A DNA stretch of 64,000 nucleotides from Streptomyces sp. IMTB 2501 (lineage in GTDB: Bacteria; Actinomycetota; Actinomycetes; Streptomycetales; Streptomycetaceae), in assembly GCF_001953885.1 (NCBI RefSeq), contig NZ_MQUS01000002.1, positions 310,001 through 374,000 on the forward strand, in the 5' to 3' direction. Each line of letters starts with the position of its first letter. Position 1 is the stretch's first letter. Of this stretch, positions 7,631 through 16,361 are shown one piece after another. The position numbers and the translations under genes were made by a program. Below the pieces are notes generated by a model. That model searched no databases, was not told where the DNA came from, and worked only from the letters and a program-made list of their open reading frames with translations.

Positions 7631-10540
7631 TCAATGGCCATAGTGCCGGTGAGGAAGACTCTCCAGGGACCTGGCGAGACCGGCGGCGTCGGTACCTATC
7701 TTGCGGTAGACGCTGGAAAGCAACTGCCGCACGCCCTGCTCGGTGAGGTGCAGCTCCTTGGCGATCACTTCCACGGACTGTCCTTGTACGGTCAGTTCGG
7801 CGGTACGGCGTTCCTGAGTGGACAGCGTGTCCGCCTGCGCATACCGCAGGGGCAGCGGACGCATTCCGGCCGCCGAGAGTTCCGCCCTGGCCCGGGCTGC
7901 GAGTGCCTCGGCCCCGCAGTGGACAGCTCCTTCCAGTCCCTGGTAGAGCCGATCGGCGGCCTCCTGCAGCCGCCCGTCGCGGGACAGGGCCGCGCCGTGG
8001 CCGATCTGGGCGCGGGCGAGCTCGTACGCGGCGGGCGACTGCTCCAGGTGGTCCACGGCCTCCGCGTACAGGCCGAGCGCCGCCGGCCCGCCGGTCACCT
8101 CGGCGAGAGTGTGCAGAGCCTGGCCGATGGTGGAGGCGGCGCCGAAGTCCCGGGCGCGCTTCACGGCGTCCCGGGCCTGGCCGACTGCCTCGTCCGGAGC
8201 GGAGCGGACCAGCGCGGAGGCGAGATGCAGCTGCCATGGGCACCAGGCCGGGTTCCGCCAGGCCCGTTTGTCCAGCCAGTCTCCGACCGAGGACAGCAGC
8301 GATGCTGCTTCGGCGTGGCGTCCCTCCGCCAGGAGCAGTTCCGCGTACACGGTGCGTGGGTCGGGATAGATGACGGCGTTCGGGATCATGTCACCGAAGT
8401 GGTGCTCGTCGGCGAGAGCGCGGGCTTCGGTGACGCGCCCTCGGGCGAGCAGGGTCTGGATGAGGATGCTGACACCGAACAACTGGGCGGCAACGACCCC
8501 TTCCACCTTGTCGGCGATGCGCAGACCTTCCCGCACCAGGTCTTCGGCTTCGGCAAGACAGCCCCGGCGGTAGCGGACGTAGCCGGCGATGGTCTGGCCG
8601 AAGGCCAAGTGGGAGCCGTGCCATCCTTTGCCTGCGCACTCGGCGATCCCCTTCTCGAACAACTCCTCGGCCCGTCGCGGCTGGTCGCCGTACATGAACA
8701 CCAAGGCGACCGAAAGTGGAACCTCGAAGCCCCGGTTCTCGTCGGTCCAGCTCATGCCGCCGCGCAAGGCCTTCTCGGCATACGCGAGGGCGGTCTGCCG
8801 CGGTTCGCCGCGCTTTGCGGCATCCCAGGCCCGCAGTCCCAGGATGTAGCGCTCCTCCAGGCTGCGACCGGGCAACTGCTCGGCCAGACGTGCCAGTGTC
8901 CGGGAGCGGGCGGGTGAGTCGGGGTCGTCGGTGCGGACCATGCTCCATACGAACTGATCGGCCTGCAGGCGCAGTTTGACGCGCGGGTTCGGGGCCTGCT
9001 TCGCCTCCTCGGCGGCCACGGCCACCGCCTCGGCCAGCTGATCGGTGTGGGCCAGCGCCGTCGTCAGCCGATAGACGATGGAGGCGCGGAGATCGGGGTC
9101 GACGTCGGGCTCCTCCAGAGCCTGGCGGAGATGCCTCACCGTGGCCGTGGGCTCGATCAGGAAGGTGGCGCACCCGAGTTCGTGAAGGAGCGCGGCACGG
9201 TCCTCGGGCAGGGGCGGCTCCTGCAGCGCGCGGGTCAGCAGACGCCCGGCGGCCTCGGTCGCCCCGGCGCGAAGGTACTCGCGAGCCGCCTCACGCAGAC
9301 AGGCGACCGTCTCGGGACTGCCCTCGCACGGGACCTCCAGCAGATGCCGGGCGGCGGCGGTGGGGCCGTATCCCGCGGCCAGCACGGTCTGCGCGGCGGT
9401 GTTGTGCAGACCGACCCGGAAACCCGTGCGGATGGAACGGTAGATCGTCGTGGCGATCAGTGGGTGAAGGAACTCCAGCTCGCCCTCGGGGCCGTGGCGG
9501 TCGGCCAGGATCCGGGCCGCGCGCAACGCCTGGGTCGCCTCGGCGACGGCCTCGTCGCCCAGCACCGCGATGGTTGCGGCGAGCTGAGGTGAGAAGGGCG
9601 AACCCAGTACGGCGGCGGTCTGTGCAAAGCGGATGGTCGCCGTGTCGAGCCGTTCCAGCCGCTCGATGAGTCCCGGGCCTTTGATCGCCGCAGCGAGCTC
9701 ACGCATCGTGGGCAGGTCGTGCTCGGTGCCGCGCAGTTTCCGCTCGGCGAGTCCGATGGCCAGCTCCACCGCTTCGAAGGGGCTGCCACCGGTGGCCGAC
9801 CAGCATTCCTTGCAGAACCGGTCGTCAGCTTCCTCCCCGATCTCATTCCGGACGATCTGCGCCACGCCGTCGGCGGTAAGGTGCGCCAGATCGTGGGGGC
9901 GGTCCCCTCCGAGGAGCGTGCGCAGCTCGCCCGTTTCGGACGGCAGTTCCTCGGGCCGGTAGGCGACCACGATGAGCAGGGGAAGGTCATCGACCCGTGA
10001 CGCGAAGGAAGCGAGCCAGCTCAGGGACTCGGCGTCTGCCCAGTGCAGGTCGTCCAGGAGCAGCACGGCGGGTGCCTTCTTCACCGTGAGCCGCGTCATG
10101 ACCCAGTCGAGCCCTTCGCGGACCCCGGTCGGGTCCGGTGCGGGGGCGGGGCCCCTCGCTTCGAGGCCGAGAACGGCGGCCATGATGTCGTACCAGGTAC
10201 CCAGGAAGGCGCGGAGTTCTGCTCCGTCCATCCTCGCCAACGAGGGCTGCACCAGTTGGCGTACCACGCGGAACGCCGACCCCTGCTCCGTCTCTCCACC
10301 CCTGCCCGACAGCACGGTCAATCCGTACGCGGCAGCCCGGTCACGTGCCTCCGTGATCAGCGCCGTCTTGCCCAGTCCGGCCGAACCGCTGAAGGCGAGC
10401 AGCCCCCTGTGCCTTGTTCGCGGCGCGCCGTCCGTGGTGCGTCGTAGCTCGCGGAAGGCGGCGTCGAGGACCTGAAGTTCCCGTCGGCGCTCGATCAGCG
10501 TCCCTTGCTCCATGATCGGTTGCCGCGGCTCCATCGCCAT
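7631..10540 (-). CDS. LAL-type LuxR family transcriptional regulator with AAA ATPase domain
   Basis: A 969-residue regulator of the large ATP-binding LuxR (LAL) class. The N-terminal AAA domain has Walker A GSAGLGKTAL and Walker B AVLLLDDLHWAD. A long helical TPR-like middle follows, and the C-terminus is a LuxR/GerE helix-turn-helix (LSTQERRTAELTVQGQSVEVIAKELHL). Such regulators are often pathway-specific activators in Streptomyces biosynthetic loci. It is the last gene of a leftward run P450 - terpene synthase - LAL, 187 bp after the synthase. The start at 10540 (SHMAMEP context) has AAAGG about 11 bases upstream; ATGs at 10534 and 10513 are alternatives. No in-frame TTA codon was noticed, but this was not exhaustively checked. 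Confidence 0.9.
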   Translation of the reverse strand: MAMEPRQPIMEQGTLIERRRELQVLDAAFRELRRTTDGAPRTRHRGLLAFSGSAGLGKTALITEARDRAAAYGLTVLSGRGGETEQGSAFRVVRQLVQPSLARMDGAELRAFLGTWYDIMAAVLGLEARGPAPAPDPTGVREGLDWVMTRLTVKKAPAVLLLDDLHWADAESLSWLASFASRVDDLPLLIVVAYRPEELPSETGELRTLLGGDRPHDLAHLTADGVAQIVRNEIGEEADDRFCKECWSATGGSPFEAVELAIGLAERKLRGTEHDLPTMRELAAAIKGPGLIERLERLDTATIRFAQTAAVLGSPFSPQLAATIAVLGDEAVAEATQALRAARILADRHGPEGELEFLHPLIATTIYRSIRTGFRVGLHNTAAQTVLAAGYGPTAAARHLLEVPCEGSPETVACLREAAREYLRAGATEAAGRLLTRALQEPPLPEDRAALLHELGCATFLIEPTATVRHLRQALEEPDVDPDLRASIVYRLTTALAHTDQLAEAVAVAAEEAKQAPNPRVKLRLQADQFVWSMVRTDDPDSPARSRTLARLAEQLPGRSLEERYILGLRAWDAAKRGEPRQTALAYAEKALRGGMSWTDENRGFEVPLSVALVFMYGDQPRRAEELFEKGIAECAGKGWHGSHLAFGQTIAGYVRYRRGCLAEAEDLVREGLRIADKVEGVVAAQLFGVSILIQTLLARGRVTEARALADEHHFGDMIPNAVIYPDPRTVYAELLLAEGRHAEAASLLSSVGDWLDKRAWRNPAWCPWQLHLASALVRSAPDEAVGQARDAVKRARDFGAASTIGQALHTLAEVTGGPAALGLYAEAVDHLEQSPAAYELARAQIGHGAALSRDGRLQEAADRLYQGLEGAVHCGAEALAARARAELSAAGMRPLPLRYAQADTLSTQERRTAELTVQGQSVEVIAKELHLTEQGVRQLLSSVYRKIGTDAAGLARSLESLPHRHYGH

Positions 10541-10727
10541 GTGCGATACCGCCTTTTGTCGTTCGGCCAGGGGGAGCCGAGCGTACGCCTCGTTGAGGAG
10601 CGGCAGGCCGGATTGAGCACCATAGGATGAATCATGAATCGAGAGTGGGAGAATGCCCGCTCCGCCGGGTACGAGATCCGAATGGGCACCTCGCGGTGGC
10701 GCTGCCGCCGGAGCGCGCCTGGAGCCT

Positions 10728-11744
10728 TTACGGCACGGCGGGCACTGACGCCGCATCCGCGTAGCGCGGCACAGTGCGGGACCAGTCGTAGCATCCTCTG
10801 ATCCAGCCGATCATGCCCCCCACGTAGCCGACGCCCGCGGGGCTCAACTCCGGTTCGATTTCCAAGTAGAGCTTCTGGAACTCCTTGATCGTGCCGTTGA
10901 TCTGCTGGACGGCCAGGAGGACGGCGGCCTGCAGAGAGCATCGGTGTTCGCGCTGGTGGGCCAGGGCCAGGTTGATCATTTCGCCCGCGCGCTGTTCCTT
11001 CGCCGCGGAGAACAGGTCGGCTGTCCACACCGCCGCGTCGGCCGACAGCCGGCTCAGCCGCCGTACGACGGGGCTGTGGAGTTCGGCAGCGCCGAGTTCC
11101 CATGGCTGGGCGGCCTCGTACAGCGGGTAGAAAGGCTCGACGCCGGCGGTCAGCGACCGTATGGAGGTGCACTCTCCGGTCCGCAACAGGAAGGGCTGGG
11201 CCTGGGCCACCGCTTCGTACAGGAGGCCGTGTACGTACTCGCGGCTCTTCCAAGCCCACCGCGCGGCCTGCGCGGGTGTGCACCGTGCCCGGACCTGCCG
11301 GTGGAGATCGGCAAGAGCCGCTCCGAGGGCAGTGCTGGGCGGTAGACCGTCCCGCAGAATCGCGATGCTCTCGCACAGCATGGGCAGCAGCCGGCCGGGG
11401 GAGTGCCGACCGAGGTCCTCCGCCCGGTCGTCGAAGACGAATTGATAGGCGATCTGATTGGCCACGATCTGGAGGAGGCCGGGATCCACCGTGGGGCTGG
11501 TGCGGGATGCGAGTTCGGCGGGGCGAGTGCGGGCGATCATCGCCGCCACACCTGGTTCGCGCGTCAGTCCCCACCTGCTCAGCCAGGCCTCGACGCCGGC
11601 CGCGGCCTCGGATTCACACGGGTTCCACTGGAAAGGAAAGGGCATGTGGAGGTTGGTGTCGATCAGGTCCCTGAGGGTGGGGACCGGCGCTGCTTCGCGT
11701 ACACCGAGAGTGATTTCCTCATGTGTTGTCGACAACGTGGTCAC
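10728..11744 (-). CDS. Class I terpene synthase with a non-canonical NSE motif
   Basis: A 338-residue bacterial terpene cyclase. The aspartate-rich motif reads DDRAED (residues 105-110). The pyrophosphate-sensing Arg is R196 (SIRSLTAGV), and the C-terminal WSRTVPRY supplies the RY pair (327-328), with the usual WIRGCYDW just before it. The NSE triad, normally (N/D)DxxSxxxE, reads ADLFSAAKE (242-250), so the first metal ligand is Ala while Ser246 and Glu250 remain. The GTG start overlaps the P450 gene's end by 26 bp, so the two are coupled. The product is likely a sesqui- or diterpene, but sequence cannot settle it. The odd NSE motif could mean altered metal binding or reduced activity. Confidence 0.88.
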   Translation of the reverse strand: MTTLSTTHEEITLGVREAAPVPTLRDLIDTNLHMPFPFQWNPCESEAAAGVEAWLSRWGLTREPGVAAMIARTRPAELASRTSPTVDPGLLQIVANQIAYQFVFDDRAEDLGRHSPGRLLPMLCESIAILRDGLPPSTALGAALADLHRQVRARCTPAQAARWAWKSREYVHGLLYEAVAQAQPFLLRTGECTSIRSLTAGVEPFYPLYEAAQPWELGAAELHSPVVRRLSRLSADAAVWTADLFSAAKEQRAGEMINLALAHQREHRCSLQAAVLLAVQQINGTIKEFQKLYLEIEPELSPAGVGYVGGMIGWIRGCYDWSRTVPRYADAASVPAVP

Positions 11745-13185
11745 CTGCCGTTCGGGAATCCGATGCGCCAGGGGCGGCCACCGTTCGAGGCGTGAGTGAG
11801 GTGGCGGAGGACGGGGCGGCCGAACGGGCTTCGCAGGCCATGACCAGTGCACGCGGTCCCATCGTGATCCCGGGGCGAGGTATCTCCTCGACGTACCCGG
11901 GCAGATGCCGCAGCCGTCGGCGCCCCGCGAGCGTCGCGAGCGCCAGCGTGGCCTCCACCATGGCGAACTCGTCGCCGAGGCATTTCCGGTTGCCCGCCGA
12001 GAACGGAATCAGCGCGCGGCGCTGTGCGGCCGTGGGCCGCCCGGGCAACCAGCGGTCGGGGTCGAAACGCTCGGGGTCGGGGAACGACGAGGGATCGTGG
12101 TGCAGAAGGTAAGGGCTGTACAGAACCGTGGCTCCCGCGGGCAGCCGGCACCCGGCGAGTTCCGTCTCCCTCGTGGCGACCCGGGTGAACAGCCAGCCGG
12201 GCGACGAGTGGCGCAGCGTCTCGGAGACGACGCACCGGGTCTGGACGAGGTGCGGCAGATCGTCGGGGCCGGGCCGTCGGCCGCCCGGGAGGACGGCGTC
12301 CAGCTCGGCATGCAGGCGGTGCTCCGCCTCCGGATGGCGGGCGAGCAGGCTGAAGGCGTCGGCCAGGCACAGTGCCGGGGCCTCGACGCCGGTGAGCAGC
12401 AGCGTGATCAGGTGGTCGTGGACCTCCTGGTCGGTGATCGCCGCCCCGCCGCCGTCGCCGCGCGCGGCCGCCAGCAGCGTACCGAGCACATCGTCGCGGT
12501 CGGCGCCCCCGCGGCGCTCCGCGATCGCGGTGTCGATGATGGCGTGCAGGCGGGAGAGCGCGCGCCGGTAGCGGCGGTTGGCGGGTGTGGGGAGGCGGAA
12601 CAGGGCGTCGATCGGTACGACCGTGCGGACGAAGAGGCCACGGACGACCTCGGTGAGACAGTCCCGCACCTCGGCGGTCGTCGCGTCGTCCAGCGCGTCG
12701 GAGAGAAGGACCCGGCTGATCACGCGGGTCGTCAGGGTCATCATCGCCTCGGTGACGGGAACGGTCCGGCCGACCGGCCATGTGTCCGACACCGACGCGG
12801 CCTCTTCGGTGACGAGGTCCGTGTATGCGGCGACGTGGGAGGGGCGGAAGCCGGGTTGCAGCAGCCTGCGCTTGTCCCGGTGGGTCGGCTGGCGGCAGGT
12901 GACGAGACCGTCGCCCATCAGCTTCCCGAGCCTGTCGTACAGCGGGCCCCCCTTGTCGAAGGTGTGCGGATCCATGAGCACCTCGTGGGTCAGCTCCGGG
13001 TGACACACCATCCAGGCGCGCTGGGGGCCCAACCGTATTTCGACCAGATCCCCGTGCGCGGGCAAAGAATTCAGAAACGCCAGCGGCCGGCGGTAGAAGG
13101 CGATACCGTGGCCGAGGAGTGGGAATATGCCGGGAGCAGTACCTGTCGTCCACGTTCGTTTGTGTTCAGGCACAGCACGGCTCAT
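11719..13185 (-). CDS. Cytochrome P450
   Basis: A 488-residue soluble P450. The heme loop FSAGNRKCLG carries the Cys thiolate ligand. The K-helix ExxR appears as ETLRHSSP, and the PERF-type block as FPDPERFDPDRWLPGR. The I-helix oxygen-activation motif, usually AGxET, reads TGVEAPA (265-271), so the conserved Thr is Ala269. The start at 13185 is set by a strong GGAGG seven bases upstream. It is the first gene of the leftward terpenoid run and overlaps the terpene synthase, so it probably oxidises the cyclase product. The C-terminal 50 residues are Ser/Ala-rich and look disordered. Electron partners are not encoded nearby. Confidence 0.92.
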   Translation of the reverse strand: MSRAVPEHKRTWTTGTAPGIFPLLGHGIAFYRRPLAFLNSLPAHGDLVEIRLGPQRAWMVCHPELTHEVLMDPHTFDKGGPLYDRLGKLMGDGLVTCRQPTHRDKRRLLQPGFRPSHVAAYTDLVTEEAASVSDTWPVGRTVPVTEAMMTLTTRVISRVLLSDALDDATTAEVRDCLTEVVRGLFVRTVVPIDALFRLPTPANRRYRRALSRLHAIIDTAIAERRGGADRDDVLGTLLAAARGDGGGAAITDQEVHDHLITLLLTGVEAPALCLADAFSLLARHPEAEHRLHAELDAVLPGGRRPGPDDLPHLVQTRCVVSETLRHSSPGWLFTRVATRETELAGCRLPAGATVLYSPYLLHHDPSSFPDPERFDPDRWLPGRPTAAQRRALIPFSAGNRKCLGDEFAMVEATLALATLAGRRRLRHLPGYVEEIPRPGITMGPRALVMACEARSAAPSSATSLTPRTVAAPGASDSRTAGDHVVDNT

Positions 13186-13465
13186 GGATACCTCCTGCCC
13201 AACGTGACACATGAAATGCACGAACTGCTACGGACTTGGTGCCCGCAACATTTCCTGCCCAAGTTGAACGGTGCTCGGTTTCCAAAAACCTTTCTCCAAA
13301 GGGGCGCACAGAAGCACGCGGAGGCAGAAGTTGCCTTCGGCGAACGACCGTTGATGCTCAATGCATCGAAAACATGGGCGGCGACGGGATGTTCTTCCGG
13401 GTGGTGCGGGTACGCGCCTCCCGGGTGCTTGACCTGTCTCCGTGCCGGACCGAGGATCATGAGTC
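13186..13465. other. Divergent promoter region, P450 and acyl-CoA ligase
   Basis: This 280-bp gap lies between two genes pointing away from each other. It is less GC-rich than the genes, especially 13260-13380. It contains two small perfect inverted repeats, CCTTT-CTCC-AAAGG (13289-13302) and GATGC-TCAAT-GCATC around 13352-13366. It is the natural site for control of the terpenoid run by the LAL regulator, but no recognised binding motif is evident. Confidence 0.4.
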
Positions 13466-14962
13466 ATGACCCAGGGACACGGCAGCACGGTCGACGGGGT
13501 GCTGCGGCGCAGTGCCCGGCGCACCCCGGCCCGCCTCGCGGTGGAGTACGGCGAGCGCCGCTGGACGTACGAGGAACTCGACGACGCGGTCTCCCGCGCG
13601 GCCTCGGTGCTGCTCGCCCAGGGCCTCACCCCCGGCGACCGGGTCGGCGCCTACGGCCACAACTCCGACGCCTACCTCATCGCCTTCCTCGCCTGCGCAC
13701 GGGCGAGCCTGGTCCATGTGCCGGTCAACCAGAACCTGACCGGGGACGACCTGGCGTACCTGGTCGGCCAGTCCGGCAGCACCCTGGTCCTCGCCGACCC
13801 GGCCCTCACCGGCCGACTCCCTGACGGCGTACGGGTGTTGCCGCTCCGGGACGCCGAGGGCTCGCTCCTCGCCCGGCTCGCGGACGCGCCGCCGTACGAC
13901 GGGCCCGAACCCCGCACCGACGACCTGGTGCAACTGCTGTACACCTCCGGTACGACCGCCCTGCCCAAGGGCGCGATGATGACCCACCGCGCCCTCGTGC
14001 ACGAGTACCTGAGCGCCATCACCGCCCTCGACCTGAGCGCCGGCGACCGGCCGGCCCACGCGCTGCCGCTGTACCACTCGGCCCAGATGCACGTGTTCCT
14101 GCTGCCGTACCTCGCCGTCGGCGCGACCAACATCATCCTGGACGCGCCCGACGGGGACCGGCTGTTCGACCTCGTCGAGGCGGGCCGCGTGGACAGCCTG
14201 TTCGCGCCGCCCACGGTGTGGATCGGCCTGGCCGGCCGGTCCGACTTCGCCACCCGGGACCTGGACGGCCTGCGCAAGGCCTACTACGGTGCGTCGATCA
14301 TGCCCGTCCCGGTCCTGGAGCGGCTGCGCGCACGCCTGCCGCGGCTCTCCTTCTACAACTGCTTCGGGCAGAGCGAGATCGGCCCGCTGGCCACGGTGCT
14401 CGGGCCCGACGAACACGAGGGCCGACTGGACTCCTGCGGCCGGACCGTGCTGTTCGTGGACGCACGGGTCGTGGACGACAACGGCAAGGACGTACCCGAT
14501 GGCACGCCCGGTGAAATCGTCTACCGTTCACCGCAGTTGTGCGAGGGCTACTGGGACAAGCCCGAGGAGAGCGCCGAGGCCTTCCGGGACGGCTGGTTCC
14601 ACTCCGGCGACCTCGCGGTGCGCGACGCCGACGGCTACTTCACGATCGTGGACCGGGTGAAGGACGTCATCAACTCCGGTGGCGTCCTGGTGGCTTCGCG
14701 CCAGGTCGAGGACGCCCTGTACACCCACGAGTCCGTCGCCGAGGCCGCCGTGATCGGCCTGCCCGACGAGCGGTGGATCGAGTCGGTCACCGCGGTCGTC
14801 GTCCCGCGCGGCGAGGTGACGGAGGATCAGCTCATCGCGCATGTGAAGGACACGCTCACGCCGTTCAAGGCGCCCAAGCGGGTGCTGTTCGTGGCCGAGT
14901 TGCCGCGCAACGCCAGCGGAAAGATCCTCAAGCGCGAACTGCGCGACCGCTTCAGCGGCTAG
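13466..14962 (+). CDS. AMP-dependent acyl-CoA synthetase
   Basis: A 498-residue ANL-superfamily ligase, distinct from the two other fadD-like genes in the window. It has YTSGTTALPKGAMMTH (about residue 157), NCFGQSEIGPL (about 300), GDLAVRDADGYFTIVDRVKDVI, and the C-terminal catalytic Lys in NASGKILKREL. Length and motif order match medium/long-chain or aromatic acyl-CoA ligases; the substrate is unknown. It is divergent from the P450 operon. It ends tail-to-tail with the LLM oxidoreductase, the stop codons overlapping by four bases. The ATG is preceded by a weak purine stretch (GAGGATCATGAG). Confidence 0.88.
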   Translation: MTQGHGSTVDGVLRRSARRTPARLAVEYGERRWTYEELDDAVSRAASVLLAQGLTPGDRVGAYGHNSDAYLIAFLACARASLVHVPVNQNLTGDDLAYLVGQSGSTLVLADPALTGRLPDGVRVLPLRDAEGSLLARLADAPPYDGPEPRTDDLVQLLYTSGTTALPKGAMMTHRALVHEYLSAITALDLSAGDRPAHALPLYHSAQMHVFLLPYLAVGATNIILDAPDGDRLFDLVEAGRVDSLFAPPTVWIGLAGRSDFATRDLDGLRKAYYGASIMPVPVLERLRARLPRLSFYNCFGQSEIGPLATVLGPDEHEGRLDSCGRTVLFVDARVVDDNGKDVPDGTPGEIVYRSPQLCEGYWDKPEESAEAFRDGWFHSGDLAVRDADGYFTIVDRVKDVINSGGVLVASRQVEDALYTHESVAEAAVIGLPDERWIESVTAVVVPRGEVTEDQLIAHVKDTLTPFKAPKRVLFVAELPRNASGKILKRELRDRFSG

Positions 14963-15843
14963 CCGAGGCCGCCAGCCGTCTTCGACGGCAGCAGCGCGTC
15001 GGCCAGCAACCGCCACTGTGGCAGCGCCGATTCGCCCGGCGCCACGCCGATCACCTGGACGGCGACATGATCGGCACCCGCCGCCACCTGCCCGTGCAGC
15101 TTCCGTACGACCGTGTCCGGGTCGCCCCAGAACACCAGGTCGTCCACGAACCGGTCGCTGCCGCCGCCGGAGAGATCGTCGTCGGTGTAGCCGAGCCGAC
15201 GGAACTTGGCGAGGTTGTACGGGGTTTGGAGATAGCCGTGCAGGTGCTCGCGCGCGAGGGCGCGGGCCCGGCCCGGGTCGGTCTCGAAGAGCACCGTGTG
15301 CTCGACGGCCAGGAAGGCGTCCGGACCGAGGATCTCCCGCGCCTGCGCGGTGTGGGCCGTGTTCACGTGGTAGGTCTGCGCCCCGTCCGCGCGGTCGCGG
15401 GCCAGTTCCAGCATCTTCGGGCCGTACGCCGCCAGCAGCCGCCGGACGGCCTGTGCCGGGCGGGGGTTCGGAGTCTCCAGGGCGTCCAGCTCGTCGAGGT
15501 ACGTGGCCATCGCGGCGAGCGGCTTGACCCCCGGGCGTGGCTGCCCGCCGAAGCCCAGGCCGAGCACATGCCGCTCTGGATACGCGTCCGCGAGCAGCAG
15601 GGCGGCGCCGTGCGTCCAGCGGGCCTCCCGGGACCAGATCCGCGCGATGCCGTTCACGACGCTCAGCCGCCGCGTGGCGGCGAGCAGCAGGCCGGCGTGC
15701 GTGAACGCGTCCCGCCCGAGCAGCTCCGGGATCCAGACGGCCCGCCAGCCCAGCTCCTCCAGCTCCTGGACCGACTCCCGGATCCGCGCGGCCGGTTGGT
15801 GTTCGAAGTCGAAGGTGTAGATCCCGAACGTGCCGAGGTCCAT
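14959..15843 (-). CDS. LLM class F420/flavin-dependent oxidoreductase
   Basis: A 294-residue luciferase-like TIM-barrel oxidoreductase. It opens with the typical LGTFGIYTFD strand. It continues with LGWRAVWIPELLGRDAF, RLSVVNGIARIWSREA and VLGLGFGGQPRPG, the F420-contacting loops of actinobacterial LLM proteins. The C-terminus has FWGDPDTVVRKL and AGADHVAVQVIG, also family-typical. It probably reduces or oxidises a small molecule with coenzyme F420; no substrate can be assigned. The start at 15843 has GGGAG about nine bases upstream. It lies downstream of the ArsR gene on the same strand, with an AT-rich inverted repeat between them, so it is a likely target of that regulator. Confidence 0.85.
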   Translation of the reverse strand: MDLGTFGIYTFDFEHQPAARIRESVQELEELGWRAVWIPELLGRDAFTHAGLLLAATRRLSVVNGIARIWSREARWTHGAALLLADAYPERHVLGLGFGGQPRPGVKPLAAMATYLDELDALETPNPRPAQAVRRLLAAYGPKMLELARDRADGAQTYHVNTAHTAQAREILGPDAFLAVEHTVLFETDPGRARALAREHLHGYLQTPYNLAKFRRLGYTDDDLSGGGSDRFVDDLVFWGDPDTVVRKLHGQVAAGADHVAVQVIGVAPGESALPQWRLLADALLPSKTAGGLG

Positions 15844-15885
15844 CGGCGTACTCCCTCGCAAGGTCGATCGAATCACTCAATCGAA

Positions 15886-15905
15886 ATATCGCAGAATCTC
15901 GATAT
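15886..15905. promoter_or_regulatory. Inverted repeat ATATCG-N8-CGATAT (operator candidate)
   Basis: Perfect 6-bp arms separated by eight bases lie in an AT-rich stretch between the ArsR gene and the LLM oxidoreductase gene. Next to it, ATCGAA occurs twice in direct orientation (15868-15873 and 15880-15885). An ArsR-family dimer would fit a site of this size and composition. Confidence 0.45.
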
Positions 15906-15947
15906 GAACCGCAAGGGTGAGTCCGAGGGGAATGGTGAGGTGGGGTT

Positions 15948-16280
15948 CTAGAGTGTCTGCCCCAGCTCCGCGACCAGGTCGGCGATGCGCTGCTCGTCCC
16001 GCTTGTAGTGGGTCCACTTGCCCACGCGGGTGGCCCGGACGAGGCCCGCGCGCTGGAGTTCCGCCATATAGGCCGACACGGTCGACTGGGCCAGGCCCGC
16101 CTTGGCCTGGATGTGGCTCACGCACACACCCACCTCGGCAGGATCGGCGATGGCCGCCTCCATCGGGAAGTGCCGCTCGGGCTCGCGCAGCCAGCGCAGC
16201 ATCTGCAGCCGCATCGGATTGGACAGCGCCCGCAGCGCGTTGACCAGGTCCGGGTCCGGGATGGGGGCGGTGTCCTTCAT
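15948..16280 (-). CDS. ArsR-family winged-helix transcriptional regulator
   Basis: A 110-residue winged helix-turn-helix protein. Residues 10-30 (LVNALRALSNPMRLQMLRWL) are the typical ArsR first helices. The recognition helix region reads AKAGLAQSTVSAYMAELQRAGLV (about 60-82), and a beta wing follows (RVGKWTHYKRDE). The single Cys in VGVCVSH is not part of a recognisable metal site, so it may respond to a small molecule or redox signal. A TATACT box eight bases before the ATG suggests a leaderless or nearly leaderless transcript. The downstream LLM oxidoreductase gene is the likely target. Confidence 0.85.
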   Translation of the reverse strand: MKDTAPIPDPDLVNALRALSNPMRLQMLRWLREPERHFPMEAAIADPAEVGVCVSHIQAKAGLAQSTVSAYMAELQRAGLVRATRVGKWTHYKRDEQRIADLVAELGQTL

Positions 16281-16288
16281 GGATTCGG

Positions 16289-16294
16289 AGTATA
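16289..16294 (-). promoter_or_regulatory. -10 hexamer TATACT for the ArsR gene
   Basis: Read on the minus strand, TATACT ends eight bases before the ATG at 16280, and no Shine-Dalgarno sequence lies between. This is the best -10 match in the window and implies transcription starting at or very near the start codon. Confidence 0.5.
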
Positions 16295-16361
16295 GGACCG
16301 CGGCGACGTTTCGAGGTACGTCGATACGACCCCGGTCAACCGTCGGTCCCGCGACGCTCAG

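Noticed and set aside
5499..8243. Very long open frame on the minus strand opposite the acyl-CoA ligase
   Set aside because: It is opposite a well-defined ligase gene, has low-complexity Arg/Gly/Pro composition, and no ribosome site or recognised domain. High GC keeps antisense frames open.
13289..13302. CCTTT-CTCC-AAAGG as the LAL regulator's operator
   Set aside because: The arms are only five bases and occur by chance often. There is no second copy near the other genes of the locus.
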